A stretch of DNA of 16,139 nt from Pseudomonadota bacterium (lineage in GTDB: Bacteria; Pseudomonadota; Gammaproteobacteria; Burkholderiales; Burkholderiaceae_B). The notes beneath the pieces were generated by a model, which was given only the letters and a program-made list of their open reading frames with translations, did no database searches and was not told the origin of the DNA. The DNA is taken from NCBI GenBank assembly GCA_023427945.1, contig JAEYZR010000364.1:1-16139 (forward strand). Reading direction: 5' to 3'. The translations under genes were made by a program, and so were the position numbers. Shown here in pieces: positions 1-6,381 of this stretch; the stretch's first letter is position 1; each line of letters begins with the position of its first letter.

Positions 1-1
1 A

Positions 2-577
2 AAGACCCAGATCGAGCTGGTGCGCATCCTGGAGCAGGTCGGCGTGACCTGCATCATGGTGACGCACGACCAGGAAGAGGCCATGACGATGGCCCATCGG
101 CTGGCAGTCATGACCGAGGGTCAGATCGTCCAGAGCGGCGTTCCCCAGGACGTCTATGCTTTTCCACGTTCGCGTTTCGTGGCTGGCTTCATCGGCTCGA
201 CCAATCTGTTCACCGGAACCATTGTCGTGGACGAACCGGATCGTGTCGCCATCGAAACCGACGATCTCAGTCGACCGCTGGTCGTCGATCATGGTGTGAG
301 CGAGCCTATTGGCATGGAAGTCCATGTCTCCATCCGCCCCGAGCGGCTGGTGGTCGGGCGCGATCAGCCCACAGAAGCCCATAACTGGGGGCACGGCCGC
401 GTCACGCACATGGCCTGGATGGGCAGCTACGCGCTCTATCAGATCCGGCTCGACGCAGGCAAAGTGGTTGAAGCCAGTGTTCCGGCGTTGATGCTCTCTC
501 GTGCAGACGCGCCGGGCATCGACGAAGAAGTGTTCGTCAGCTGGAGCGCCGATAGCGCAACGGTGCTGGCATCATGA
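2..577 (+). CDS. potG: Putrescine/polyamine ABC transporter ATP-binding protein PotG, 3' part
   Basis: This is the C-terminal part (191 residues) of the ATPase that powers polyamine import through an inner-membrane PotFGHI-type transporter. The reading frame is already open at base 2, so the start lies outside the window. The Walker A, signature and Walker B segments are missing. What remains begins near the end of the nucleotide-binding domain and includes the switch (H-loop) segment VTHDQEEAMTMA at about residues 19-30. After GFIGSTN comes a TOBE-type regulatory region with the family phrase VSIRPERL. The text closely resembles what I remember of E. coli PotG, which favours PotG over PotA, as does the pair of permeases that follows. 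The TGA stop overlaps the next gene's ATG as ATGA, so translation is probably coupled. The substrate (putrescine or spermidine) is inferred from family. Confidence 0.9.
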   Translation, partial: KTQIELVRILEQVGVTCIMVTHDQEEAMTMAHRLAVMTEGQIVQSGVPQDVYAFPRSRFVAGFIGSTNLFTGTIVVDEPDRVAIETDDLSRPLVVDHGVSEPIGMEVHVSIRPERLVVGRDQPTEAHNWGHGRVTHMAWMGSYALYQIRLDAGKVVEASVPALMLSRADAPGIDEEVFVSWSADSATVLAS

Positions 578-1491
578 TGCGTCTGCCGTTTGCAGCGTTG
601 CTGCCATCGGCGCGCACGATGGCCATCGTGCCGCCGTTCGTCTGGCTGGTGATGTTTCTGTTGCTGCCGTTTTTGCTGGTGCTCAAGATCAGCTTCGCCG
701 ATCTCGAGTTCGGTACCCCGCCCTACACATCGCTGGCGACGTTCGAGGCAGGAACGGTCCAGTTCAGTCTGCATTTTGCAGGCTATGTCCGACTGTTCAC
801 CGACAGCCTGTATCTTGCGACCTATCTGAACTCGGTCAAAATGGCCCTGGTGACCACCATCTGGTGCATGCTCATCGGCTATCCCATGGCCTATTACATT
901 GCGCGCTCGGCGCCACGCGTGCGTAATCTGTTGATGCTGGCCGTCATCCTGCCGTTCTGGACCTCGCTGCTGCTGCGCGTGTATGCCTGGGTCGGCATTT
1001 TGCGCAACGATGGTCTGCTCAATAAATTCCTGATGTCGCTGGGCCTGATTTCCAGCCCCCTGGAAATCTATCGGACCGATACAGCGGTCTACATCGGCAT
1101 GATCTACGCATACCTGCCGTTCTTCATTCTTCCGCTGTATGCCAATCTGGTCAAAATGGATGTCCGCCTGCTGGAAGCGGCTTACGACCTGGGCGCCAAA
1201 CCGTGGAACGCGTTCTGGCAGATCACGGTTCCGCTGTCGCGACCGGGCATCATCGCGGGCGCCATGCTGGTCTTCATCCCCTGCGTGGGGGAGTACGTGA
1301 TTCCGGAACTGCTGGGCGGGGCCAATACACTGATGATGGGCCGCGTCATGTGGAACGAATTTTTCAACAATGCCGACTGGCCGATGGCGGCCGCGGTGAC
1401 CTGCGTCATGGTGTTGCTGCTGCTCGTGCCTCTGGCACTTTTCCAGTACAACCAGGTCAAGCAGATCCAGGGTGCGAGGGCCGGAAAATGA
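574..1491 (+). CDS. potH: Polyamine ABC transporter permease PotH
   Basis: This 305-residue inner-membrane permease forms half of the channel of a PotFGHI-type polyamine importer. Several hydrophobic segments are visible: about residues 17-40, 88-108, 118-140, 170-190, 225-250 and 271-290, consistent with six helices. The cytoplasmic EAA loop that docks on the ATPase is clear at residues 201-221 (EAAYDLGAKP, then VPL). FIPCVGEYVIPELLGG at about 234-249 is typical of PotH/PotB proteins. Length fits the family (E. coli PotH has 317). The start is the ATG overlapping the potG stop; the following codon is also ATG, so the exact first residue is uncertain by one. The gene itself ends in an ATGA overlap with potI. 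I infer PotH rather than PotB from the similarity of the whole set to PotGHI. Confidence 0.92.
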   Translation: MMRLPFAALLPSARTMAIVPPFVWLVMFLLLPFLLVLKISFADLEFGTPPYTSLATFEAGTVQFSLHFAGYVRLFTDSLYLATYLNSVKMALVTTIWCMLIGYPMAYYIARSAPRVRNLLMLAVILPFWTSLLLRVYAWVGILRNDGLLNKFLMSLGLISSPLEIYRTDTAVYIGMIYAYLPFFILPLYANLVKMDVRLLEAAYDLGAKPWNAFWQITVPLSRPGIIAGAMLVFIPCVGEYVIPELLGGANTLMMGRVMWNEFFNNADWPMAAAVTCVMVLLLLVPLALFQYNQVKQIQGARAGK

Positions 1492-2291
1492 CACAGCCCA
1501 ACAAACGGTTGCGCGCCCTGGCGCTGGGCCTGGGCTTTGCATTCCTGTATGCGCCCATACTCAGCCTGGTGGTGTTCTCCTTCAACTCATCACCGATGGT
1601 GACGTCCTGGTCCGGCTTTTCCTTGCGCTGGTATGTCGCGCTTTTCAACGATGACACGCTGCTGCGTGCGGCATGGCTTTCTTTCAAGATCGCTGGCCTG
1701 ACGGCCACGGCCGCCGTGGTGATCGGCACCTGGGTGGGCTACGTGCTTGCAAGGGCAGGGCGGTTTCGCGGGTTCGCTGTCTATATCGGCATGATCAGCG
1801 CGCCGCTGGTGATTCCTGAAGTCGTGCTGGGCATATCGTTGCTGATCCTCTTCATTGAAATGCGCTCGGCCTTTGGTTGGCCTGCCGATAACGGCATGTT
1901 CACGATCTGGGTCGGGCATACGACGCTGTGCATGGCTTATGTCGCCATCATCATCCAGTCGCGCATTCACGATCTGGATCGTTCGCTGGAAGAGGCAGCG
2001 CTGGACCTGGGCGCCACCCCGCTCAAGGTCTTTTTCGTCATCACGCTTCCGTTGATCGCGCCGGCCATTGCGGCTGCCTGGCTGCTGTCCTTTACCTTGT
2101 CGCTGGACGACGTGATTCTGGCTTCGTTTCTATCCGGCCCAGGTTTCACGACGTTGCCGATGGAAGTATTCTCGCGGGTGCGCCTGGGGCTGCGGCCCGA
2201 GGTCAACGCATTGGCGACACTTTTCATTTTGGCTGTGGGCCTGTGTGTGATTGTCGCAAACCGGGTTTCATGGCGTAAGGACACAACATGA
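1488..2291 (+). CDS. potI: Polyamine ABC transporter permease PotI
   Basis: This is the second permease subunit (267 residues), which pairs with PotH in the inner membrane. Hydrophobic segments are visible at about residues 8-31, 65-88, 97-124, 138-157, 188-213 and 240-257. The EAA loop is at 169-189 (EAALDLGATPLK, then LPL). The run of LSLDDVILASFLSGPG at 205-219 is a strong PotI/PotC family mark. The start is the ATG that overlaps the potH stop. The open frame extends upstream into potH, but that extension is simply out-of-frame potH sequence. The stop overlaps the ATG of the next gene (ATGA at 2288-2291). Together with potG and potH this gives three components; the periplasmic binding protein (PotF/PotD) is not in the window and would be expected upstream. 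Confidence 0.92.
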   Translation: MTQPNKRLRALALGLGFAFLYAPILSLVVFSFNSSPMVTSWSGFSLRWYVALFNDDTLLRAAWLSFKIAGLTATAAVVIGTWVGYVLARAGRFRGFAVYIGMISAPLVIPEVVLGISLLILFIEMRSAFGWPADNGMFTIWVGHTTLCMAYVAIIIQSRIHDLDRSLEEAALDLGATPLKVFFVITLPLIAPAIAAAWLLSFTLSLDDVILASFLSGPGFTTLPMEVFSRVRLGLRPEVNALATLFILAVGLCVIVANRVSWRKDTT

Positions 2292-2671
2292 CAAGACAAG
2301 ACATTTCCGATTTGACGTTGTTCGGATTGAAGAATTGCAGCACGTGCGTGAAGGCCTGCCGCTGGCTGGAAGATCACAACATGACATTTACCTTCATCGA
2401 TTATCGCGATCAGCCTGTCGCCCCCACGCTGCTCAAGCAGTGGGCGGATCAGCTGGGCGGCTGGACCAAACTGGTCAACCGTGCCTCCATGACCTGGCGC
2501 AATCTGGATGAATCGCAAAAAAACCCGGAAACCGATGAGCAGTGGTTCGAGCTGATCGCCGCCTATCCTGCGCTGGTGCGGCGCCCGGTCGCCGTGACGC
2601 CCGGAGGCGAGGTGAGTGTGGGCTTTTCCGAGAAACGGTATCTCGATCGCTTTGTCAACGCAGTCATTTGA
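2288..2671 (+). CDS. yffB: ArsC/Spx-family reductase-like protein, YffB type
   Basis: This small cytoplasmic protein (127 residues) belongs to the ArsC/Spx thioredoxin-fold family, YffB branch. It opens with LFGLKNCSTCVKA at residues 11-23: the first strand followed by the active-site loop, with cysteines at 17 and 20 (a CxxC pair) and a further cysteine at 24. The family phrase TWRNLD is at 69-74, and the arginine-bearing RRPVAV, at 98-103, matches the conserved R-P near the cis-proline of ArsC proteins. The function of YffB proteins is not settled. They are suspected to be glutathione-dependent thiol reductases and are not established arsenate reductases. The start overlaps the potI stop, so it is probably translated by coupling with the transporter genes. 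A role in polyamine or glutathionyl-polyamine metabolism is speculation from position only. Confidence 0.85.
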   Translation: MTRQDISDLTLFGLKNCSTCVKACRWLEDHNMTFTFIDYRDQPVAPTLLKQWADQLGGWTKLVNRASMTWRNLDESQKNPETDEQWFELIAAYPALVRRPVAVTPGGEVSVGFSEKRYLDRFVNAVI

Positions 2672-2680
2672 TCCTCGCTC

Positions 2681-3361
2681 ATGCCTGTTGTGACGCCGGA
2701 CTTCTTCCAGTGCGATGCGCTCACGCTTGCGCCTCGCCTGCTGGGCAAAGTCCTGCGGCGCCACTGGCAGGGAAAGTGGCTGGCTGCACGTATCATCGAG
2801 ACGGAAGCCTACACGTTGCAGGACAAGGGCAGCCATGCCTCGCTGGGCTACACCCACGCGCGACGCGCCCTGTTCATGGGGGCAGGCACGCTTTACATGT
2901 ATTACGCCCGAGGCGGGGATTCCTTGAACATCGGGGCAACAGGCGAGGGTAATGCCGTTCTGATCAAGGCGGCCTACCCCTGGCAGGATAAGCAAAGCGA
3001 TGAGCACGCTCTGGCAGCCATGCAGACACTCAATCCCGACGCCAGCGGCCTGCCGCGCCCGCTCGCCCGGCTCTGCGCCGGGCAGACCTTGTTATGTCGT
3101 GCACTGGCCTTGAAAGTGCCCGACTGGAATGCCAGCGAATTCGATCCACTGGAGTTCTTTCTCGACGATGTCGGGCTGGCCGTGCCGAACGTCATCCAGA
3201 CGACCCGGCTGGGCATACCGACCGGTCGCGACGAGACCTTGCCCTATCGGTATGTGGATGCGGAATTTGCAAGGTACTGTACTCGCAACCCGCTACGGCG
3301 CGGGCAGATAGAGGGGCAGGACTACACGTGGAAACGTGGCGGGCCAGACATTCGCTGCTAG
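2681..3361 (+). CDS. mpg: Putative 3-methyladenine DNA glycosylase (AAG/MPG family)
   Basis: This 226-residue protein belongs to the AAG (MPG) family, which excises alkylated purines such as 3-methyladenine and hypoxanthine to start base-excision repair. The family core is complete. LAPRLLGKVL is near the start. ETEAY at residues 40-44 carries the presumed catalytic glutamate (E42) and the stacking tyrosine (Y44). A histidine at 52 and GTLYMYY at 69-75 line the expected base pocket, and LNIG at 82-85 corresponds to the human segment holding an active-site asparagine. Length is near bacterial AAGs. The gene begins 9 bases after yffB with no evident Shine-Dalgarno, suggesting translation depends on the upstream genes. 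It meets yrbL tail to tail, with 4 bases between the stops. Assignment to family is firm; substrate range is inferred. Confidence 0.93.
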   Translation: MPVVTPDFFQCDALTLAPRLLGKVLRRHWQGKWLAARIIETEAYTLQDKGSHASLGYTHARRALFMGAGTLYMYYARGGDSLNIGATGEGNAVLIKAAYPWQDKQSDEHALAAMQTLNPDASGLPRPLARLCAGQTLLCRALALKVPDWNASEFDPLEFFLDDVGLAVPNVIQTTRLGIPTGRDETLPYRYVDAEFARYCTRNPLRRGQIEGQDYTWKRGGPDIRC

Positions 3362-3378
3362 CAGGTCATTGTGACCTG
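3362..3378. terminator. Short hairpin between convergent mpg and yrbL
   Basis: CAGGTCA and TGACCTG form a perfect 7-base stem around a 3-base loop. It starts directly after the mpg stop and contains the yrbL stop codon. No T-run follows on either strand, so this is at best a weak or factor-assisted terminator serving both genes. It could also be chance. Confidence 0.3.
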
Positions 3379-4178
3379 GGCAGCGAGATCGTACAGGATG
3401 CGACGGTTTCCACGCCTTGCCCATACTCCGTCTTCAGGCGCACCATCAACTCTGAATACTTGCGCGACAGGCGCCGCCGGTTCAACCGTTTGCTCCAGGC
3501 AAAAACGGGTATGGCCTGTTTCGAACCAAAGCCATCGATCAGGAACAAGCCGCGTACACCCGCTGCGTTGCGTCCAAACACAATATTCTGAGGTCCGACG
3601 TCGTTGAAAATGACGTGGCGGTCGGCCAGGTCGCGAAAGAACCGGTTCAGATGGTATTCCCAGCTGTCGTCCCATCCTTTGCAACGCATCAAGTGCGCCA
3701 GGGTAGGTGCGACCTTGCCGTCGTCGCCTGTGATCTTTTCCACCAGCAGGCCCAGGCCCATCGACGTGTCGACCAGCCCCACCACACGGGCCAGGGGAAG
3801 GCTCGCATGCGTCAGCGATGAGGGCACTGCCGTACTGATGTATTCACTCAGTTCGGTAATGAACACTCTGTAGGTGCTTTCTCGGTGAAAGCGGCGATAC
3901 CATCGTTTGATACGATGCGCCTTCTGCGACAGCGAGCGGCGCTCGCTGTTGACCACCTTGATCAGCAGGCCCGCGTCGGTTGGATGGGGGTAGATATAGC
4001 GCTCATTACCATGGGCGACCGGCGTGAGCGGAGAAAGGTCGATGTAGTCCAGCACACCAAAAGGCGATGCTGCAGGGGTCTGGACCAACTCACGTGCGTT
4101 GAATGCGGGCAGCGCCATGTCCACAGGGGAACATCGCACGACCTGGTCTGCCAGCACAGTTTCAGACTCTGTATTCAT
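3366..4178 (-). CDS. yrbL: YrbL family protein (PhoP regulatory network YrbL-like, kinase-like)
   Basis: This 270-residue soluble protein matches the YrbL family, named after an E. coli gene controlled by PhoP and PmrA; its biochemical role is unknown. The family pattern begins at about residue 48 (LSPLTPVAHGNERYIYPHP, then LLIKVV). It continues through FNDVGPQNIVFG (191-202) and LFLIDGFGSK (211-220) to PVFAWSKRLNRRRLSRK (224-240). These resemble protein-kinase elements: a possible ATP-site lysine (K74), a catalytic-loop aspartate and asparagine (D193, N198) and a DFG-like aspartate (D215). Kinase activity is inference. Relative to E. coli YrbL there are roughly 45 extra residues at the N terminus, so a later start such as the ATG for Met21 is possible; neither start has a clear Shine-Dalgarno. 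It stands alone on the minus strand between mpg and rmuC. No TPR, signal or membrane segment is seen. Confidence 0.82.
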   Translation of the reverse strand: MNTESETVLADQVVRCSPVDMALPAFNARELVQTPAASPFGVLDYIDLSPLTPVAHGNERYIYPHPTDAGLLIKVVNSERRSLSQKAHRIKRWYRRFHRESTYRVFITELSEYISTAVPSSLTHASLPLARVVGLVDTSMGLGLLVEKITGDDGKVAPTLAHLMRCKGWDDSWEYHLNRFFRDLADRHVIFNDVGPQNIVFGRNAAGVRGLFLIDGFGSKQAIPVFAWSKRLNRRRLSRKYSELMVRLKTEYGQGVETVASCTISLPRSQ

Positions 4179-4289
4179 GACTCAATAGTAGACCTGAGCT
4201 TTCATTGTCTTGTCATTTGTGTAAATAACCGCTCAAAATCCAAGTTTGTTTCGTGTTGGGTGTGGTTATCGTACAACAATTGTTTTTTT

Positions 4290-4293
4290 GGAG
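4290..4293 (+). promoter_or_regulatory. Shine-Dalgarno GGAG deciding the rmuC start
   Basis: GGAG lies 6 bases before a TTG codon at 4300. No comparable site precedes the other TTG at 4246 or the in-frame ATG at 4324. This favours the TTG at 4300 as the rmuC start. Confidence 0.6.
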
Positions 4294-4299
4294 CACCGC

Positions 4300-5559
4300 T
4301 TGACGCAAATTTCACAGTGGCCCATGCCGATTTTGGCGGGAATCTGTCTCTTGAGTGTCGTTTTGGTCGTTTTGGCCGCTTTTACGCTCAGAATGAGTCA
4401 CGCTCGTGACAAGCGAGAGTTGATGGACGCGATGGAGCGGCTCGAGCGTGGGCTGCGTGCCGACATGGCCCGCGACGCCCACTCTCAGCGCAACGAGGCC
4501 GGACAGGCCCTGGACCGGTTTTCCGATGCTTTCGGTTCGCAAATGCAGGGGCTGATGTCACTGAATGACAACCGCATGAGCGAGATCCGGCAGGTGCTGG
4601 ATGCGCGCTTGCAGGCCCTGCAGGCCGACAACGCCGCACGGCTCGAAGCCATGCAGCGGGTGGTGGATGAGCGCCTGCAGACGACGCTGGAAAAACGACT
4701 GGGCGAATCGTTCCAGTTGGTGTCCGATCGCCTGGAAGCAGTTCACAAGGGCCTGGGGGAAATGCAGACGCTGGCCGCCGGCGTGGGCGATCTCAAGCGT
4801 GTACTGACCAATGTCAAATCACGGGGGACCTGGGGCGAGGTACAACTGGAACGCCTCATCCAGGACACTATGGTTCCTGGCCAGTATGGCCGTAACGTCA
4901 AGCCGCTGCCTGATAGCGATGCCATCGTCGAGTTCGCGATCCGACTGCCCGGCACCTCTGCCGATACACCGGTGTGGCTGCCTATAGATGCCAAGTTTCC
5001 GAAGGAAGAATTCGAGCGCCTGGTCGATGCGCAGGACACGGGTGACGCAGTCGCGCTCAAGAGCGCCGCAGCTGCGCTGGGCCGCGCCATCGAAGTACAG
5101 GCGCGCATGATTGCGCAGAAGTATGTCGCCCCGCCTCACACGACAGATTTCGCGATCATGTTTTTGCCTACCGAGGGATTGTTTGCCGAGGTCATGCGCC
5201 AGCCCGGTCTGCTCGATCGGCTGCACGGGTTGCGCGTGAGTGTGGCGGGCCCGGCCAACCTGGCGGCCATGCTCAACAGCTTGCAGATGGGATTTCGCAC
5301 GCTGGCCATCGAACAGCGCTCCTCCGAAGTGTGGCAGGTGCTCCGCGCGGTCAAAACCGAGTTCGGCAAATTCGGCGAGTCGCTGGCGGCTGTCAAGAAA
5401 ACCCTGGACAGCGCCAGCACTCGCCTCGGTACGACGGAAGTGCGCACAAGAGCCATGCTGCGTAATCTGAAATCCGTGGAGGCGATGCCGGGTCCTGAAG
5501 CAGACCAACTGCTTGGCCAGCACGCCGAAGACGCACGAGGCTCGGATTCGATCTGCTAA
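4300..5559 (+). CDS. rmuC: DNA recombination protein RmuC
   Basis: RmuC-family proteins limit DNA inversions and rearrangements, and are thought to act as a nuclease on DNA; the activity is not well proven. With the TTG start the protein has 419 residues. It has an N-terminal membrane segment (about residues 10-30), a long heptad-rich coiled coil (about 35-165), and the RmuC domain from about 165 to 400. Domain marks are SRGTWGEVQLERLI (174-187), PIDAKFPKEEF (228-238, with a PD-(D/E)XK-like D-A-K), the FLPTEGLFAEV stretch, and LRAVKTEFGKFGESL towards the end. TTG at 4300 was chosen because of the GGAG just upstream; ATG at 4324 would remove eight residues ahead of the membrane segment. rpiA follows after 34 bases, so the two are probably cotranscribed. 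The upstream gap of 121 bases from yrbL is AT-rich and presumably holds divergent promoters, but I see no convincing hexamer pair. Confidence 0.92.
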   Translation: MTQISQWPMPILAGICLLSVVLVVLAAFTLRMSHARDKRELMDAMERLERGLRADMARDAHSQRNEAGQALDRFSDAFGSQMQGLMSLNDNRMSEIRQVLDARLQALQADNAARLEAMQRVVDERLQTTLEKRLGESFQLVSDRLEAVHKGLGEMQTLAAGVGDLKRVLTNVKSRGTWGEVQLERLIQDTMVPGQYGRNVKPLPDSDAIVEFAIRLPGTSADTPVWLPIDAKFPKEEFERLVDAQDTGDAVALKSAAAALGRAIEVQARMIAQKYVAPPHTTDFAIMFLPTEGLFAEVMRQPGLLDRLHGLRVSVAGPANLAAMLNSLQMGFRTLAIEQRSSEVWQVLRAVKTEFGKFGESLAAVKKTLDSASTRLGTTEVRTRAMLRNLKSVEAMPGPEADQLLGQHAEDARGSDSIC

Positions 5560-5593
5560 AGTGCCCGTTTCCCGCTATTGTTTTCCGCTCATC

Positions 5594-6271
5594 ATGCTTT
5601 CACAAGACGCACTCAAACAGCAGGCCGCCGATGCCGCGCTGGCCCTGGTCGAAGAATTCCTGGCCCCCGAGGCCATCATTGGCGTGGGTACGGGTTCGAC
5701 TGCCGCCCTGTGCATCGATGGCCTGGCCCGTTTCAAGGGCCGCTTCCGGGGGGCCGTCGCCAGCTCGCAACGTAGTGCCGAGCGCTTGCGTGGGCATGGC
5801 ATCGAGGTGCTGGACCTGAATGACGTCCAGCGGATGCCTATCTATGTCGATGGTGCCGATGAAATCAACGAACGCCTGCATATGATCAAAGGCGGAGGCG
5901 GCGCGCTCACGCGTGAAAAAATCGTTGCTTCGGTTGCGGATCGCTTCGTGTGCATTGCCGACGAAAGCAAACTGGTCGCCAGGTTGGGCGCCTTCCCGTT
6001 GCCCATCGAGGTCATTCCAATGGCCACGCAATCGGTGGCACGTTTCATGAAGGAACTGGGCGGTACGCCGATCCTGCGTGAAGGATTTACGACCGATAAC
6101 GGCAACGTGATCCTGGACGTGTCGGGTCTGTCCATCCATGATCCCGAAGCTTTGGAAGCCCAGGTCAATCATGTCCCCGGTGTCGTCACTTGCGGATTGT
6201 TTGCCTTGGCCGGCGCCGACGTTGCCCTGTTGGCCACACAAAATGGCATTCGCACGCTCGGAGGCGCCTGA
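5594..6271 (+). CDS. rpiA: Ribose-5-phosphate isomerase A
   Basis: RpiA interconverts ribose 5-phosphate and ribulose 5-phosphate in the non-oxidative pentose phosphate pathway in the cytoplasm. The protein has 225 residues (E. coli 219). All family motifs are present: GVGTGSTA (30-37), SSQRS (57-61), YVDGADEIN (84-92), the MIKGGGG loop (97-103) running into ALTREK, ADESK (122-126) and LPIEVIP (136-142). By alignment with E. coli RpiA the catalytic aspartates are D86 and D89, and K99 and E108 are also kept, so the enzyme should be active. The open frame runs 27 codons further upstream into rmuC. The ATG at 5594 was chosen because homologues begin at MLSQDALKQ-like sequence. No good Shine-Dalgarno is visible. 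A TGCTAAAGT extended -10-like motif at 5554-5562 overlaps the rmuC stop and might give a separate, weak promoter. Confidence 0.96.
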   Translation: MLSQDALKQQAADAALALVEEFLAPEAIIGVGTGSTAALCIDGLARFKGRFRGAVASSQRSAERLRGHGIEVLDLNDVQRMPIYVDGADEINERLHMIKGGGGALTREKIVASVADRFVCIADESKLVARLGAFPLPIEVIPMATQSVARFMKELGGTPILREGFTTDNGNVILDVSGLSIHDPEALEAQVNHVPGVVTCGLFALAGADVALLATQNGIRTLGGA

Positions 6272-6288
6272 ATGCGCCATCGGCGCAT
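6272..6288 (+). terminator. Hairpin just after rpiA
   Basis: ATGCGCC and GGCGCAT form a perfect 7-base GC-rich stem with a 3-base ATC loop, starting on the first base after the rpiA stop. It is followed by CGCCTTCATGAT and not by a T-run, so a classical intrinsic terminator is not shown. It may weaken read-through into phoU. Confidence 0.35.
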
Positions 6289-6301
6289 CGCCTTCATGAT
6301 A

Positions 6302-6319
6302 TTGTCACATTAGCTTCAT
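6302..6319 (+). promoter_or_regulatory. Candidate Pho box and promoter of phoU
   Basis: TTGTCAC, four bases (ATTA), then GCTTCAT has the 7+4+7 layout of a PhoB site (consensus CTGTCAT repeats, 11-base period). The first half matches 5 of 7 positions and the second 4 of 7. A -10-like TATACG at 6336-6341 starts 16 bases after the box, so the second half-site sits in the -35 region, as at activated pho promoters. Its position ahead of phoU, a Pho regulator, supports the reading. The second half-site is weak. Confidence 0.4.
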
Positions 6320-6325
6320 AAGCTA
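6311..6325. repeat. Perfect inverted repeat upstream of phoU
   Basis: TAGCTT and AAGCTA are perfect inverted arms of six bases around CAT. The repeat overlaps the second half of the candidate Pho box. It lies about 57 bases before the phoU start, within the presumed promoter, so it could be an operator for a dimeric regulator. The arms are certain; the function is not. Confidence 0.45.
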
Positions 6326-6371
6326 GTGGCTCCTTTATACGCGGGCCCTATTGGCGCGCCTTGGTCCAGAC

Positions 6372-6375
6372 AGGA
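6372..6375 (+). promoter_or_regulatory. Shine-Dalgarno AGGA deciding the phoU start
   Basis: AGGA ends 6 bases before the ATG at 6382. It favours that ATG over the in-frame TTG at 6361, which has no such site. Confidence 0.6.
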
Positions 6376-6381
6376 ATTGGC

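Noticed and set aside
439..1542. Minus-strand open frame of 367 codons across the potG/potH/potI region
   Set aside because: It spans two well-supported transporter genes antisense and is a string of His, Gln and Arg typical of reversed membrane-protein codons.
2..3361. Polyamine transporter region as a horizontally acquired or novel island
   Set aside because: Base composition and codon use look like the neighbouring housekeeping genes, and there are no mobile-element marks, tRNA or direct repeats.
4246..4299. TTG at 4246 as rmuC start
   Set aside because: No ribosome site precedes it, and the extra 18 residues have no RmuC-like character; TTG at 4300 has GGAG at a proper distance.
6353..6360. 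GGCGCGCC just upstream of phoU as a cloning or engineered scar
   Set aside because: An 8-base GC palindrome is expected now and then in DNA this GC-rich, and nothing else nearby looks engineered.
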